This document shows positions 31,716 to 38,186 of a stretch of DNA of 38,186 bases, piece after piece (positions within the stretch are counted from its first letter, which is position 1; every line of letters begins with the position of its first letter). Source of the DNA: an uncultured Oscillospiraceae bacterium. GTDB lineage: Bacteria > Bacillota > Clostridia > Oscillospirales > Oscillospiraceae. Below the pieces are notes generated by a model. The model saw nothing but the letters and a program-made list of their open reading frames with translations, had not been told where the DNA came from and ran no database searches. The stretch spans positions 1 to 38,186 of the forward strand of contig CAKTPO010000020.1 of the NCBI GenBank assembly GCA_934591845.1, written 5' to 3'. The position numbers and the translations under genes were made by a program.

Positions 31716-34499
31716 TCAGGGGGCAGCGTGGCGGTCCAGGACACATTCTTTGTCGTAATAGGTCCAGTTGTCCCGTTCCCAGGGATTGCCCTTTACACTG
31801 GCCCAATAGGAGGGCAGGAAGGTATTGCCGTTGTTGCGGCTGATATCGTATTCCTGCGACAGGATGACAAACTGCTCATGGGCCTGCTTTTCATCACTGT
31901 TGATGGCCTTGCCTGTAAATGGATTGACAGGGTTCTCCACCATTCCGGCCATGGCCAGAGTCGGCACGTCCGCATCGGTCATAAATTCTTCCGATGCGGT
32001 AAAGCCATGACTGTCAAAATCCTTGACCATCAGCAGCGGCAGATAATCCTCCCGGTCATCTCTGATGTAGGGCAGCTTGGTGACCATATCCGGGAAATGT
32101 TCCAGCTCCCGGCCGTGGTCAGAAACCAGAATAATCCGGGTATTGTCATAGACACCGTTTTCCCGCAGACTGTCAAACCAGTCCGCCAGACGAAGCATAG
32201 CGGCCATGTTTGTCTCATAGTGCATCATTTGCTGTTCCGTTTCCATCAGGATGGTTCTGCCATTGACGGTAAAGCGATCCTTGTTGGCCGCATCATACTC
32301 CGTATTGTCCACGTTTTCCGACGGCGCATACTCCGGTTCCTGCAAAAGCACCGGGGCATGGGTCGTATCGTTGACCATCATCAGGAAGGTATTTCCGGAT
32401 TCCTGAACAGTTGTCAGCTCCGGCAACTGCTGCAAAACATGGTAGGCTGCCATAAAGTCTACAGACAGGCCCGTTGCGGTAGAAGGTGACTGGGTGATCT
32501 GGATTTGCCAGATGTTTCCACTGGAATATGCACCGACACCCATATTGGTCTCGTTGTAGGTACCCTCGTTGTAAATAAACTTCTGGACCACCAGAGGCGA
32601 CGTCTTCATAATGCTGTATGCAAAGAAGTTCCGGCAGTTTGCGGTGATAAACCGTTCCTGTTCCTCCCATTGTACAAACATGCCCTCGGTGGTGCAGGCA
32701 CGGACTCCGGGAATATCATCATAGATGGACAGGTCCGGGATCCACTGATAACTGGCATACACCGGGTCGCAGACGGTGACCTGGGTGCCGCTGCCTGCAA
32801 ACAGGGAGGGCATCACTTTCAATGCCTCGTTGTGCTTCTCCGCCAGAGACTCCTCCGCCCGTTTGTTCAGCTCCACCGGTGTATACTCATAGCCGCCAAA
32901 CAGAGAGGGGGTTGAGAAGTTTGTGCGGCCACCGAAAGAGATGGTATTGGGATAATAGGTAAAGCCGTCAAATTGTTCCTGCAACTCCGGTTTTTCGTTA
33001 AACAGATAAGGGATATATTCGCCCATGGCCCGGTCCAGCATCAGAACCACCACGTTTTTCCCGGACTTGCTCATGGGAATTTCCAGCTTGGTATCATAGC
33101 TGTTGATTTCGATTTTATCAATCGACTGCTTGATCTTCAGCATATTGTATCCGGACATGCAGCCCACTGCAATCAGGCCGGTCAGCAGAATGGGCACCAC
33201 CTGGCGGCTGAATTTACAAACCGCAACATAGAGGATCACACCCACTGCCAGCACTGCAGCAAGATTCACTAGCTTTTCTTTGCCGGTAAACACCAGAGGT
33301 ACCGTATATTGCAGGTTCGAATACAGGGTGTCCGTGTTGGTGGCGAAAAACAGATAATCCATCAGCATTACGCCGCACAGCACCCACATCAGCCGCTGGA
33401 AACGCACCTTCCACCGGTCATCTGCCAGCCAGTAAAATACCCCCATCCAAATCAGGAATGTCCCGGCAGCCAAGCTGGTGGCACTGGCTACAAACCACAA
33501 GGGGTGGAAGAAATAACCCACATCCACAAACTCCTGGGGTGAGGAAACGATTACCGCCGAGGGGATCAGCATACCGGTAAGTACCGCCAGAAACAGCCCG
33601 CCCAGCAGGAATATTCTGCGGTCAGAGTGTAGGGTGCTGTCTTCTTTGGAAGCACCTCTGGGTCGACGGCTCCGAAAAAGGCTTCTCAGCAGCGGAAGCA
33701 TCAAGGCCACGCCCGCCACAGCCAGTATGCCCTTGCGGGCCATACTGGTGGGGTAGAAAAAGAGTCCAAACACCGCTACGATGGCTCCCAGCAGGCCACC
33801 CAGGATGCGCAGCACCTTTCGGGGGTTTTGCAGCTTGTAGAAAATATTCTTTACCAGAGAGAACAGATTGTTCAGTGTCCAGTAAAACACCAGACCGGAG
33901 GGAGAATCATAGAGGAATACCAGGAAGAACATGGCCATGCCATAGAGTTGGATCTTGGTTTTCAAGGGAAAGCCCTTGAGATACAGGGCACTGGAAATGC
34001 AGTTTACCGCCGTCATGGCAATGGGCAGCAGGTTCAGCGCCACGCCTCCCACCACCAGCAGCCCGTCGGGAGCACCCAGATTCTGGATTGGGCCCAAAAC
34101 CGCACCGTTCAGCACCTGGGCATGGGACAGAAACTGGTATGCTGCCATAAAAAAGGGAATTTCCAGCAGCAAAGAAACGGAACCATTCAAGGCATCTGTG
34201 GGGCGGTAGTTGTTTTGCCGGTAATAGGTTTGGAGGATCATCATCCGCTCATCGCCGGAGAAGGTCTTCTTGATATGCGCAACACCTTTCCGGAGCCGGG
34301 CATCCGTGTCTCTGGCCCGCTCCTGCATGGCATCTGCCTGTCGGTACAAAGGCAGTACCAGAATATTCATAACCAGACTCAGGGTAACGATCGATAGCCC
34401 AGGATTTCCCGTAAAATAGTAAGCAATGCAGAATATGGTTTCAAACACCAGCTTCAATGGGCCGATGAATAAATTTGCAATCAAATTCAGCAGGGACAT
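31716..34499 (-). CDS. YidC/Oxa1-like membrane domain fused to LTA synthase-like sulfatase domain
   Basis: A 927-aa two-part membrane protein. Residues about 1-225 resemble YidC/Oxa1 insertases: LVLPLYRQADAMQ in the first core helix region, a cytoplasmic helical hairpin, NYRPTDALNGSVSLLLEIPFFMAAYQFL matching the conserved YidC stretch, and further helices to YWTLNNLFSLVKNIF. Residues about 235-450 hold several additional helices. Residues about 480-900 are a sulfatase/LtaS-like extracellular domain: VVLMLDRAMG (Asp489), the nucleophile region FGGRTNFSTPSLFGG (probable Thr526), NDTTHAP (His714) and LVSDHGRE (Asp794, His795). Such enzymes move phospho-alcohol groups from lipid donors. GGAGGGG lies 8 nt before the ATG, which is 1 nt from the previous stop. 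Confidence 0.87.
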   Translation of the reverse strand: MSLLNLIANLFIGPLKLVFETIFCIAYYFTGNPGLSIVTLSLVMNILVLPLYRQADAMQERARDTDARLRKGVAHIKKTFSGDERMMILQTYYRQNNYRPTDALNGSVSLLLEIPFFMAAYQFLSHAQVLNGAVLGPIQNLGAPDGLLVVGGVALNLLPIAMTAVNCISSALYLKGFPLKTKIQLYGMAMFFLVFLYDSPSGLVFYWTLNNLFSLVKNIFYKLQNPRKVLRILGGLLGAIVAVFGLFFYPTSMARKGILAVAGVALMLPLLRSLFRSRRPRGASKEDSTLHSDRRIFLLGGLFLAVLTGMLIPSAVIVSSPQEFVDVGYFFHPLWFVASATSLAAGTFLIWMGVFYWLADDRWKVRFQRLMWVLCGVMLMDYLFFATNTDTLYSNLQYTVPLVFTGKEKLVNLAAVLAVGVILYVAVCKFSRQVVPILLTGLIAVGCMSGYNMLKIKQSIDKIEINSYDTKLEIPMSKSGKNVVVLMLDRAMGEYIPYLFNEKPELQEQFDGFTYYPNTISFGGRTNFSTPSLFGGYEYTPVELNKRAEESLAEKHNEALKVMPSLFAGSGTQVTVCDPVYASYQWIPDLSIYDDIPGVRACTTEGMFVQWEEQERFITANCRNFFAYSIMKTSPLVVQKFIYNEGTYNETNMGVGAYSSGNIWQIQITQSPSTATGLSVDFMAAYHVLQQLPELTTVQESGNTFLMMVNDTTHAPVLLQEPEYAPSENVDNTEYDAANKDRFTVNGRTILMETEQQMMHYETNMAAMLRLADWFDSLRENGVYDNTRIILVSDHGRELEHFPDMVTKLPYIRDDREDYLPLLMVKDFDSHGFTASEEFMTDADVPTLAMAGMVENPVNPFTGKAINSDEKQAHEQFVILSQEYDISRNNGNTFLPSYWASVKGNPWERDNWTYYDKECVLDRHAAP

Positions 34500-34500
34500 G

Positions 34501-35736
34501 TTAGCACCCCTCCTTTTCCGCTGTCAGTGCCTTGTATTTTTCCATCAGGTAATCCGCCGTGCGGCGGGCCCCCTCCCCGGGATACTCCCAGGTCTCGGAC
34601 CTTACCTGACTGCGCCCCTGGGAATATTGGGGATCTGTCAGGCATCTGTCGATGCAGTTTTTCAGGTCCTCCATGTTTTCCGGAGTCAGCTGGCAGCCCA
34701 ATCGGGGCAGCGCAGAGGCCGTCCACAACGGTTCCTCCAACCACCAGGCATCATACAGGCTCACATCAAATTTAGGGTCCGTGTAAATTACCGGCTTGTC
34801 AAAAATCAGAGTGAAATCAAAAATCACACCAGAGAAATCAGAAATCAGAATATCGCTGCGGCGCAGAACCTCAAAGTTGTCGGTGTCCCGGTTCCATTCC
34901 AGCTGCTCCGATGCAGGATAGGCATCCATCAGCTTTTGAATCATTTCCGTTTCAGATTTGAAAGACTGCGGATGGGGACGAACGATCACATGGTAGCCGG
35001 TCTCCAACAAGATATCCAGGATTTTACCGCCATAAACACTGAACAGCGCACTTTTTCCCCAGGAGGGAGCCAGCAGCACCGTGCGGGGATGCTCCGGTGC
35101 CGGTCCCGCCTGCCGCAGACGGTCAGCCATTTCATCCATGTAGGGAATGCCCACCTTTACCAGTTCCTTTTGGGGCAGCTTTCTCAGCCGTTCCAAGTCT
35201 CTGACCTGCTCCACCTGATATTGGCCGGAAAGGAGAATGGCATCATAGTAATCAATGCCAAACATCCGATAGATGGTGATATCACTGGCAGCGTGGGGGA
35301 TATGGACATAAAACCGGGTATCCTTAGAGCGTTTCCACTGATACACATCCAGACCGGGTGTGGTAGAGAGCAGAATGGTGGCATTCAAAAAATTCAGCTT
35401 GGCAAAGGCCTTGTTGCTGCTGCCGATAAACTGGGCCGTTACATGAGGATAGTCACACTTCAGTGCCGGATCATCTTCCGAAGCCGTCATATAGACCACA
35501 TCCACCCCCCGCCTGTCCAACTCCCGGCAGATGGGGTTAAAAACATTCCAATACCGCTTATCATCTGAGAAGATGACAAAGGGAATTTTCTGCAGGCTGG
35601 TCTGTGTTTTGCCGCCGCTGAGACGGAAGCGCAATTTGATCAGCAACATCCGCAGAGAGTAAACAGCTGCACCAATGACACCAATCAAAATGGTGAACAG
35701 CATGCTTCCGGTACCGGGATCAATGTATAGCTTCAT
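34501..35736 (-). CDS. CDP-glycerol glycerophosphotransferase family protein
   Basis: TagF/TarF-like transferase that adds glycerol-phosphate from CDP-glycerol to a lipid-linked acceptor. An N-terminal MKLYIDPGTGSMLFTILIGV segment gives one membrane helix; the transferase domain shows YVHIPHAASD, LLAPSWGKSALF, IVRPHPQSF and DILISDFSGVIFDFTLI, the HxP and SD/S residues of the family. The ATG at 35736 (411 aa) has AAGGAG upstream; the frame continues 21 codons further but without a site. It overlaps the CPBP gene by 17 nt and is coupled to the YidC-sulfatase gene. Where CDP-glycerol is made is not visible here (no tagD). Confidence 0.9.
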   Translation of the reverse strand: MKLYIDPGTGSMLFTILIGVIGAAVYSLRMLLIKLRFRLSGGKTQTSLQKIPFVIFSDDKRYWNVFNPICRELDRRGVDVVYMTASEDDPALKCDYPHVTAQFIGSSNKAFAKLNFLNATILLSTTPGLDVYQWKRSKDTRFYVHIPHAASDITIYRMFGIDYYDAILLSGQYQVEQVRDLERLRKLPQKELVKVGIPYMDEMADRLRQAGPAPEHPRTVLLAPSWGKSALFSVYGGKILDILLETGYHVIVRPHPQSFKSETEMIQKLMDAYPASEQLEWNRDTDNFEVLRRSDILISDFSGVIFDFTLIFDKPVIYTDPKFDVSLYDAWWLEEPLWTASALPRLGCQLTPENMEDLKNCIDRCLTDPQYSQGRSQVRSETWEYPGEGARRTADYLMEKYKALTAEKEGC

Positions 35737-36388
35737 GTTTTTTCTCCTTTTTATGGTAAATATACAATAGCCGCAAACCGTATCCTCCATATGCGGCAAT
35801 ACAGAGCCAGAGCAACGGCGTAGGAGTCTGGGAAGCCGGGGAAGCCGTCACATTTGTCAAAAGATGGGCAACATATCCCCAAAGCAGGCTTCCGGTTTCC
35901 ATGGCCACAATGCCATAACAAATCCCCACCCAAAAAGCACACGAAACCTGGGCCAGAACAAATCCGGCAGGCACCCCCGCCCCAGAATTTGCCAGATGCA
36001 CCAGGGCAAAGGCGGCACTGCTGAGAACCACTGCGGTCACGCAGCCGTATCTGCGCAATACCCTCAGTAGGAAGCCGCGGAAGAACAATTCTTCCACGGC
36101 ACAGGTACTGACCATCAGCAAAATTTCCGTGATGGGGCAAAGGCCGCCACGGTCAGCAGCCAGATTAAAAATCGGTAGGAGCAACAAAGGCAGGAGTCTG
36201 GCCAGAGGGTATTCCCCAGGGACACACAGACCCAATTGCGCAGCCTGCCCGGTTCTATAGATGAAGCGCAGAAGTCCCCCCAAGTAGCCCAACATTGCCA
36301 GGGGCAAAAACCACGGATGCACAAACTGCGAGATTTGAGCCGCCAGAGTGTATACGAGCCCGTACAGCGCAAGCCAAAAACAAACCAC
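35720..36388 (-). CDS. CPBP-family intramembrane glutamic endopeptidase
   Basis: Polytopic membrane protein of the CPBP/Abi family. The diagnostic motif 1 EELFFRGFLLRVLRR is present, then motif 2 FALVHLANSG and motif 3 with HLLTN; these provide the Glu and His active-site residues. I chose a GTG at 36388 (222 aa) because GAGAGGGG lies just upstream and the promoter fits; ATG at 36418 and TTG at 36430 are alternatives without a good site. The substrate is unknown; being first in this operon it may process or regulate the surface-polymer enzymes, but that is a guess. Confidence 0.82.
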   Translation of the reverse strand: MVCFWLALYGLVYTLAAQISQFVHPWFLPLAMLGYLGGLLRFIYRTGQAAQLGLCVPGEYPLARLLPLLLLPIFNLAADRGGLCPITEILLMVSTCAVEELFFRGFLLRVLRRYGCVTAVVLSSAAFALVHLANSGAGVPAGFVLAQVSCAFWVGICYGIVAMETGSLLWGYVAHLLTNVTASPASQTPTPLLWLCIAAYGGYGLRLLYIYHKKEKKHEAIH

Positions 36389-36446
36389 TGTGCCCCTCTC
36401 TTTCCCGCAAAAGTGCATCACGACATCCAATTATACTACAAAAAAT

Positions 36447-36474
36447 ATTATAGCAAGAAACACGGAAATGTCCA
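36447..36474 (-). promoter_or_regulatory. Promoter of the CPBP-glycerophosphotransferase-YidC/sulfatase operon
   Basis: TGGACA (-35, 36469-36474) and a perfect TATAAT (-10, 36447-36452) with a 16-bp spacer on the minus strand. A second TATAAT lies at 36430-36435, close to the gene, and could be used as an alternative -10. Confidence 0.65.
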
Positions 36475-36577
36475 GTATTTTTTATCAAAATGGAATAATA
36501 GTTCAAAAAAGCCAATTTTTTCTCAAAATCGAACCACAGGAAATGTCATTATACCCGCTTCAAAAAATCCGCCGATA

Positions 36578-36730
36578 TCAACGAGATCTCCGCCGTCTTT
36601 TTTCAAGAATTTTTACATACTTCGCCATTTCATCCCGCAACTCCTCGCTAAAGCCCGCCAAATCGTCCAGTGTGATGGCCTTACATTGCAGCAGTCCCAT
36701 AATGTTGTCCCGCAGCCAGCTTCTGCGCAT
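36578..36730 (-). CDS. Small hypothetical protein, 50 aa
   Basis: A short frame beginning MRRSWLRDNIMGLLQ and ending KILEKRRRRSR. It looks helical, with an acidic middle (TLDDLAGFSEELRDEM) and a very basic end. I do not recognise it. A good promoter 35 nt upstream on the same strand supports expression, but the ribosome binding site is weak, and no terminator is visible after it. It might be a remnant of a larger gene. Confidence 0.35.
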   Translation of the reverse strand: MRRSWLRDNIMGLLQCKAITLDDLAGFSEELRDEMAKYVKILEKRRRRSR

Positions 36731-36764
36731 AACGGCTTGAACGCCGGATTTTCTCTTGCTTCAT

Positions 36765-36793
36765 AGTATAAACTGTTTTCTTTGCGAATGCAA
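36765..36793 (-). promoter_or_regulatory. Promoter reading toward the 50-aa ORF
   Basis: TTGCAT (-35, 36788-36793) and TATACT (-10, 36765-36770) separated by 17 bp on the minus strand. Transcription would begin near 36758 and cover the small ORF at 36578-36730. Confidence 0.6.
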
Positions 36794-36891
36794 TAGCATG
36801 GAATTTCAAAGATTGCGCTGCGCTGCCCAGGCGGGTCGGGAGGAGGTGGGTTTGCTGGTTTGCGAAATTGCGCAGGTTGTGTAATTCCCGC

Positions 36892-36920
36892 TTGACAGCG
36901 TATACTGCCCGCTGTATAAT
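36892..36920 (+). promoter_or_regulatory. Consensus sigma-A promoter of the tandem GNAT gene
   Basis: Perfect TTGACA (-35, 36892-36897) and perfect TATAAT (-10, 36915-36920) with an ideal 17-bp spacer. It is the best promoter in the window and lies about 40 nt before the GNAT start. Confidence 0.92.
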
Positions 36921-36959
36921 CGCATAAAAATCTGACAACGGCGAAAAGGAGGAATAGCT

Positions 36960-38078
36960 ATGAATGCACCCATTGATATTTCCGGCATCACACTGCGTTC
37001 CCCCCGTATGATACTGCGGCCCTGGCGGGAGAGCGATTTGGAGGACTTTTACGCCTACGCCAAGGTAGACGGCGTGGGCCAGATGGCCGGGTGGACACCC
37101 CACAAGAATATTGAAGAATCCCGAACCATTCTAAAGGGCTTTATCGCCCATAAGAAGACCCTTGCCCTGGAATATGAGGGCAAGGTCATCGGTTCTCTGG
37201 GAATCGAGGAATATAACGAAGATCATTACCCCGAGCTAACCGATCTCCGGGGCCGGGAGCTGGGCTATGTACTCTCCCGGGACTACTGGGGCCGTGGGCT
37301 GATGCCTGAGGCCGTAAAGGCCGTGACTGCCTATCTGTTTGACACCGCCGGATTGGATTTTCTTTTGGTGGGACATTTTGATTGGAACCGTCAGTCTGCC
37401 CGGGTCATCCAAAAATGCGGCTTCCGGTTTATCAAAACCTGTAACTATGAGACCCGGTACGGCACCGTTGAAAATTCCGAGGAATCCATTCTCTATAATC
37501 CCAAGGGCCGCCGTCTGCTGACCCACAAGGGCAGCCAAACCATCGAAACGCCCCGTCTGCTCCTGCGCCGGGGGAAGATTAGCGATGCCGAACCCATGTA
37601 CCGCAACTGGGCTTCCAGCCCGGAGGTAACGAAGTTTCTGACCTGGCCGCCCCATGCCAGCCTGGAGGTTACAAAACAGGTTGTAAGCGGCTGGATCGAG
37701 GAATGCGCCTCCCCGGAGAACTACAACTGGATGATCGTCCTCAAATCTCTGGGAGAACCCATTGGGAACATCACCGCCCGCCAGGTGGATGATAAAATCG
37801 GCTCCACCGAAATCGGCTACTGCATAGGTCAAAGCTGGTGGCACCAGGGGATTATGTCCGAAGCCCTGGATGCTGTTTTGGGTTTTCTCTTTGAGGAAGT
37901 GGGCTTCAACCGCATTGAATCCCGCCACGACCCCCACAATCCCCATTCCGGCGATGTCATGCGCAAATGCGGCATGACCTACGAAGGCACCGCCCGGGAA
38001 GCGGACTGGAACAACCAGGGCCTGTGCGACACCGCACACTATGCCATCCTGCGCCGGGAATGGCTGGCCCGTCACTGA
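36960..38078 (+). CDS. Tandem GNAT (RimJ/RimL-type) N-acetyltransferase
   Basis: A 372-aa protein with two GNAT domains. Domain 1 (about 10-180) starts LRSPRMILRPWRESD and has ELGYVLSRDYWGRGLMPEAVKA, the acetyl-CoA pyrophosphate loop, then NRQSARVIQKCGF. Domain 2 (about 190-370) starts IETPRLLLRRGKISD and has EIGYCIGQSWWHQGIMSEALDA and GDVMRKCGM. Each domain has the usual RimJ/L layout, so this is a fused duplication. AAGGAGG lies 8 nt before the ATG. Substrates (ribosomal protein N-termini, small amines or antibiotics) cannot be told. Confidence 0.92.
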   Translation: MNAPIDISGITLRSPRMILRPWRESDLEDFYAYAKVDGVGQMAGWTPHKNIEESRTILKGFIAHKKTLALEYEGKVIGSLGIEEYNEDHYPELTDLRGRELGYVLSRDYWGRGLMPEAVKAVTAYLFDTAGLDFLLVGHFDWNRQSARVIQKCGFRFIKTCNYETRYGTVENSEESILYNPKGRRLLTHKGSQTIETPRLLLRRGKISDAEPMYRNWASSPEVTKFLTWPPHASLEVTKQVVSGWIEECASPENYNWMIVLKSLGEPIGNITARQVDDKIGSTEIGYCIGQSWWHQGIMSEALDAVLGFLFEEVGFNRIESRHDPHNPHSGDVMRKCGMTYEGTAREADWNNQGLCDTAHYAILRREWLARH

Positions 38079-38114
38079 CTGCACAGAATCCCCCCTCCAG
38101 CCCCGGAAAGTGAT

Positions 38115-38171
38115 ATGCTCCCTTTATGAGAGACAGTGAAATAAAAACACTGTCAATCACGAAGGGAGCAT
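38115..38171 (+). repeat. Nested inverted repeat overlapping the ribosome binding site of the next gene
   Basis: Outer arms atgctccctt (38115-38124) and aagggagcat (38162-38171) are perfect 10-bp complements; inside, gacagtg (38132-38138) pairs with cactgtc (38148-38154). The 3' outer arm contains the AAGGGAG site of the following start codon. Such a fold could mask translation, as known at the ends of some insertion sequences. Confidence 0.6.
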
Positions 38172-38176
38172 TGTTC

Positions 38177-38186
38177 ATGTCAAGAA
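38177..38186 (+). CDS. Start of an unidentified gene, cut by the window edge
   Basis: Only ATG TCA AGA A is visible (MSR...). AAGGGAG lies 8 nt upstream within the nested inverted repeat. With so little sequence nothing can be said of the product; an IS transposase is one possibility because of the repeat. Confidence 0.4.

Larger units (their letters stand above)
36431..36959. other. 529-nt intergenic region with three promoters and a small ORF
   Basis: This AT-rich stretch separates the surface-polymer operon from the GNAT gene. It contains the operon promoter at its left, the 50-aa ORF and its promoter in the middle, and the GNAT promoter at its right. Between 36500 and 36570 I see only A/T-rich sequence. 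Confidence 0.6.

Noticed and set aside
31716..34499. Annotation as an ordinary YidC insertase
   Set aside because: Only the first quarter is YidC-like; more than half of the chain is membrane segments plus a sulfatase-fold domain, so a plain insertase call would mislead.
1..38186. CRISPR arrays, tRNA or rRNA genes and prophage modules
   Set aside because: I found no regularly spaced repeats, no tRNA cloverleaf with CCA-type ends, no rRNA segments and no phage structural genes.

Overview
The window looks like a chromosomal segment of a moderately high-GC, low-motility-type Firmicute, most likely a gut Clostridia member of the Oscillospirales. The support is the Firmicutes gene order cdaA-cdaR and yicC-remA-gmk-rpoZ-priA-def-fmt-rsmB-rlmN-PP2C-PASTA kinase-rsgA, strong AGGAGG-type ribosome binding sites, many consensus sigma-A promoters with 17-bp spacers, and LicC/LicA-like and CDP-glycerol genes for a Gram-positive surface polymer. 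Species cannot be fixed from the sequence alone.

Layout. 1-6504 (minus): S10/spc ribosomal protein operon, rpsJ to rplE, with rplE cut by the left edge; its own promoter and a ~270-nt leader lie at 6505-6809. 6924-21184 (minus): a long housekeeping operon running cdaA, cdaR, yicC, remA, gmk, rpoZ, priA, def, fmt, rsmB, rlmN, PP2C phosphatase, PASTA kinase, rsgA, closed by a terminator just behind rsgA. 21446-25409 (minus): murD, ispD, ispF, then a DUF3343 protein and a cysteine desulfurase-like enzyme. 25512-25858 (plus): the RNase P RNA gene, divergent from murD, followed by a strong terminator that abuts a truncated ECF-type sigma factor remnant. 26304-31658 (plus): a DAHP synthase, then three tightly packed genes: a winged-helix/LicC-like nucleotidyltransferase, a YtcJ-like amidohydrolase, and a winged-helix/LicC-like/LicA-like kinase fusion. 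31716-36388 (minus, convergent): a CPBP-family intramembrane protease, a CDP-glycerol glycerophosphotransferase family protein, and a very unusual fusion of a YidC/Oxa1-like membrane domain with an LTA-synthase-like sulfatase-fold domain. 36960-38078 (plus): a tandem GNAT acetyltransferase. The right edge holds a nested inverted repeat and the first codons of a further gene.

How it fits together. Most of the window is core physiology: translation, c-di-AMP, cell-wall precursor and isoprenoid synthesis, Ser/Thr kinase signalling, and formyl-Met processing. The stretch 27.4-36.4 kb is the accessory part and the best candidate for an undescribed system. One operon can plausibly make a CDP-activated amino-alcohol (choline-like) from an amide or another precursor; the facing operon can plausibly polymerise and modify a glycerol-phosphate-type surface polymer. 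The link between the two operons is an inference from domain content and adjacency.
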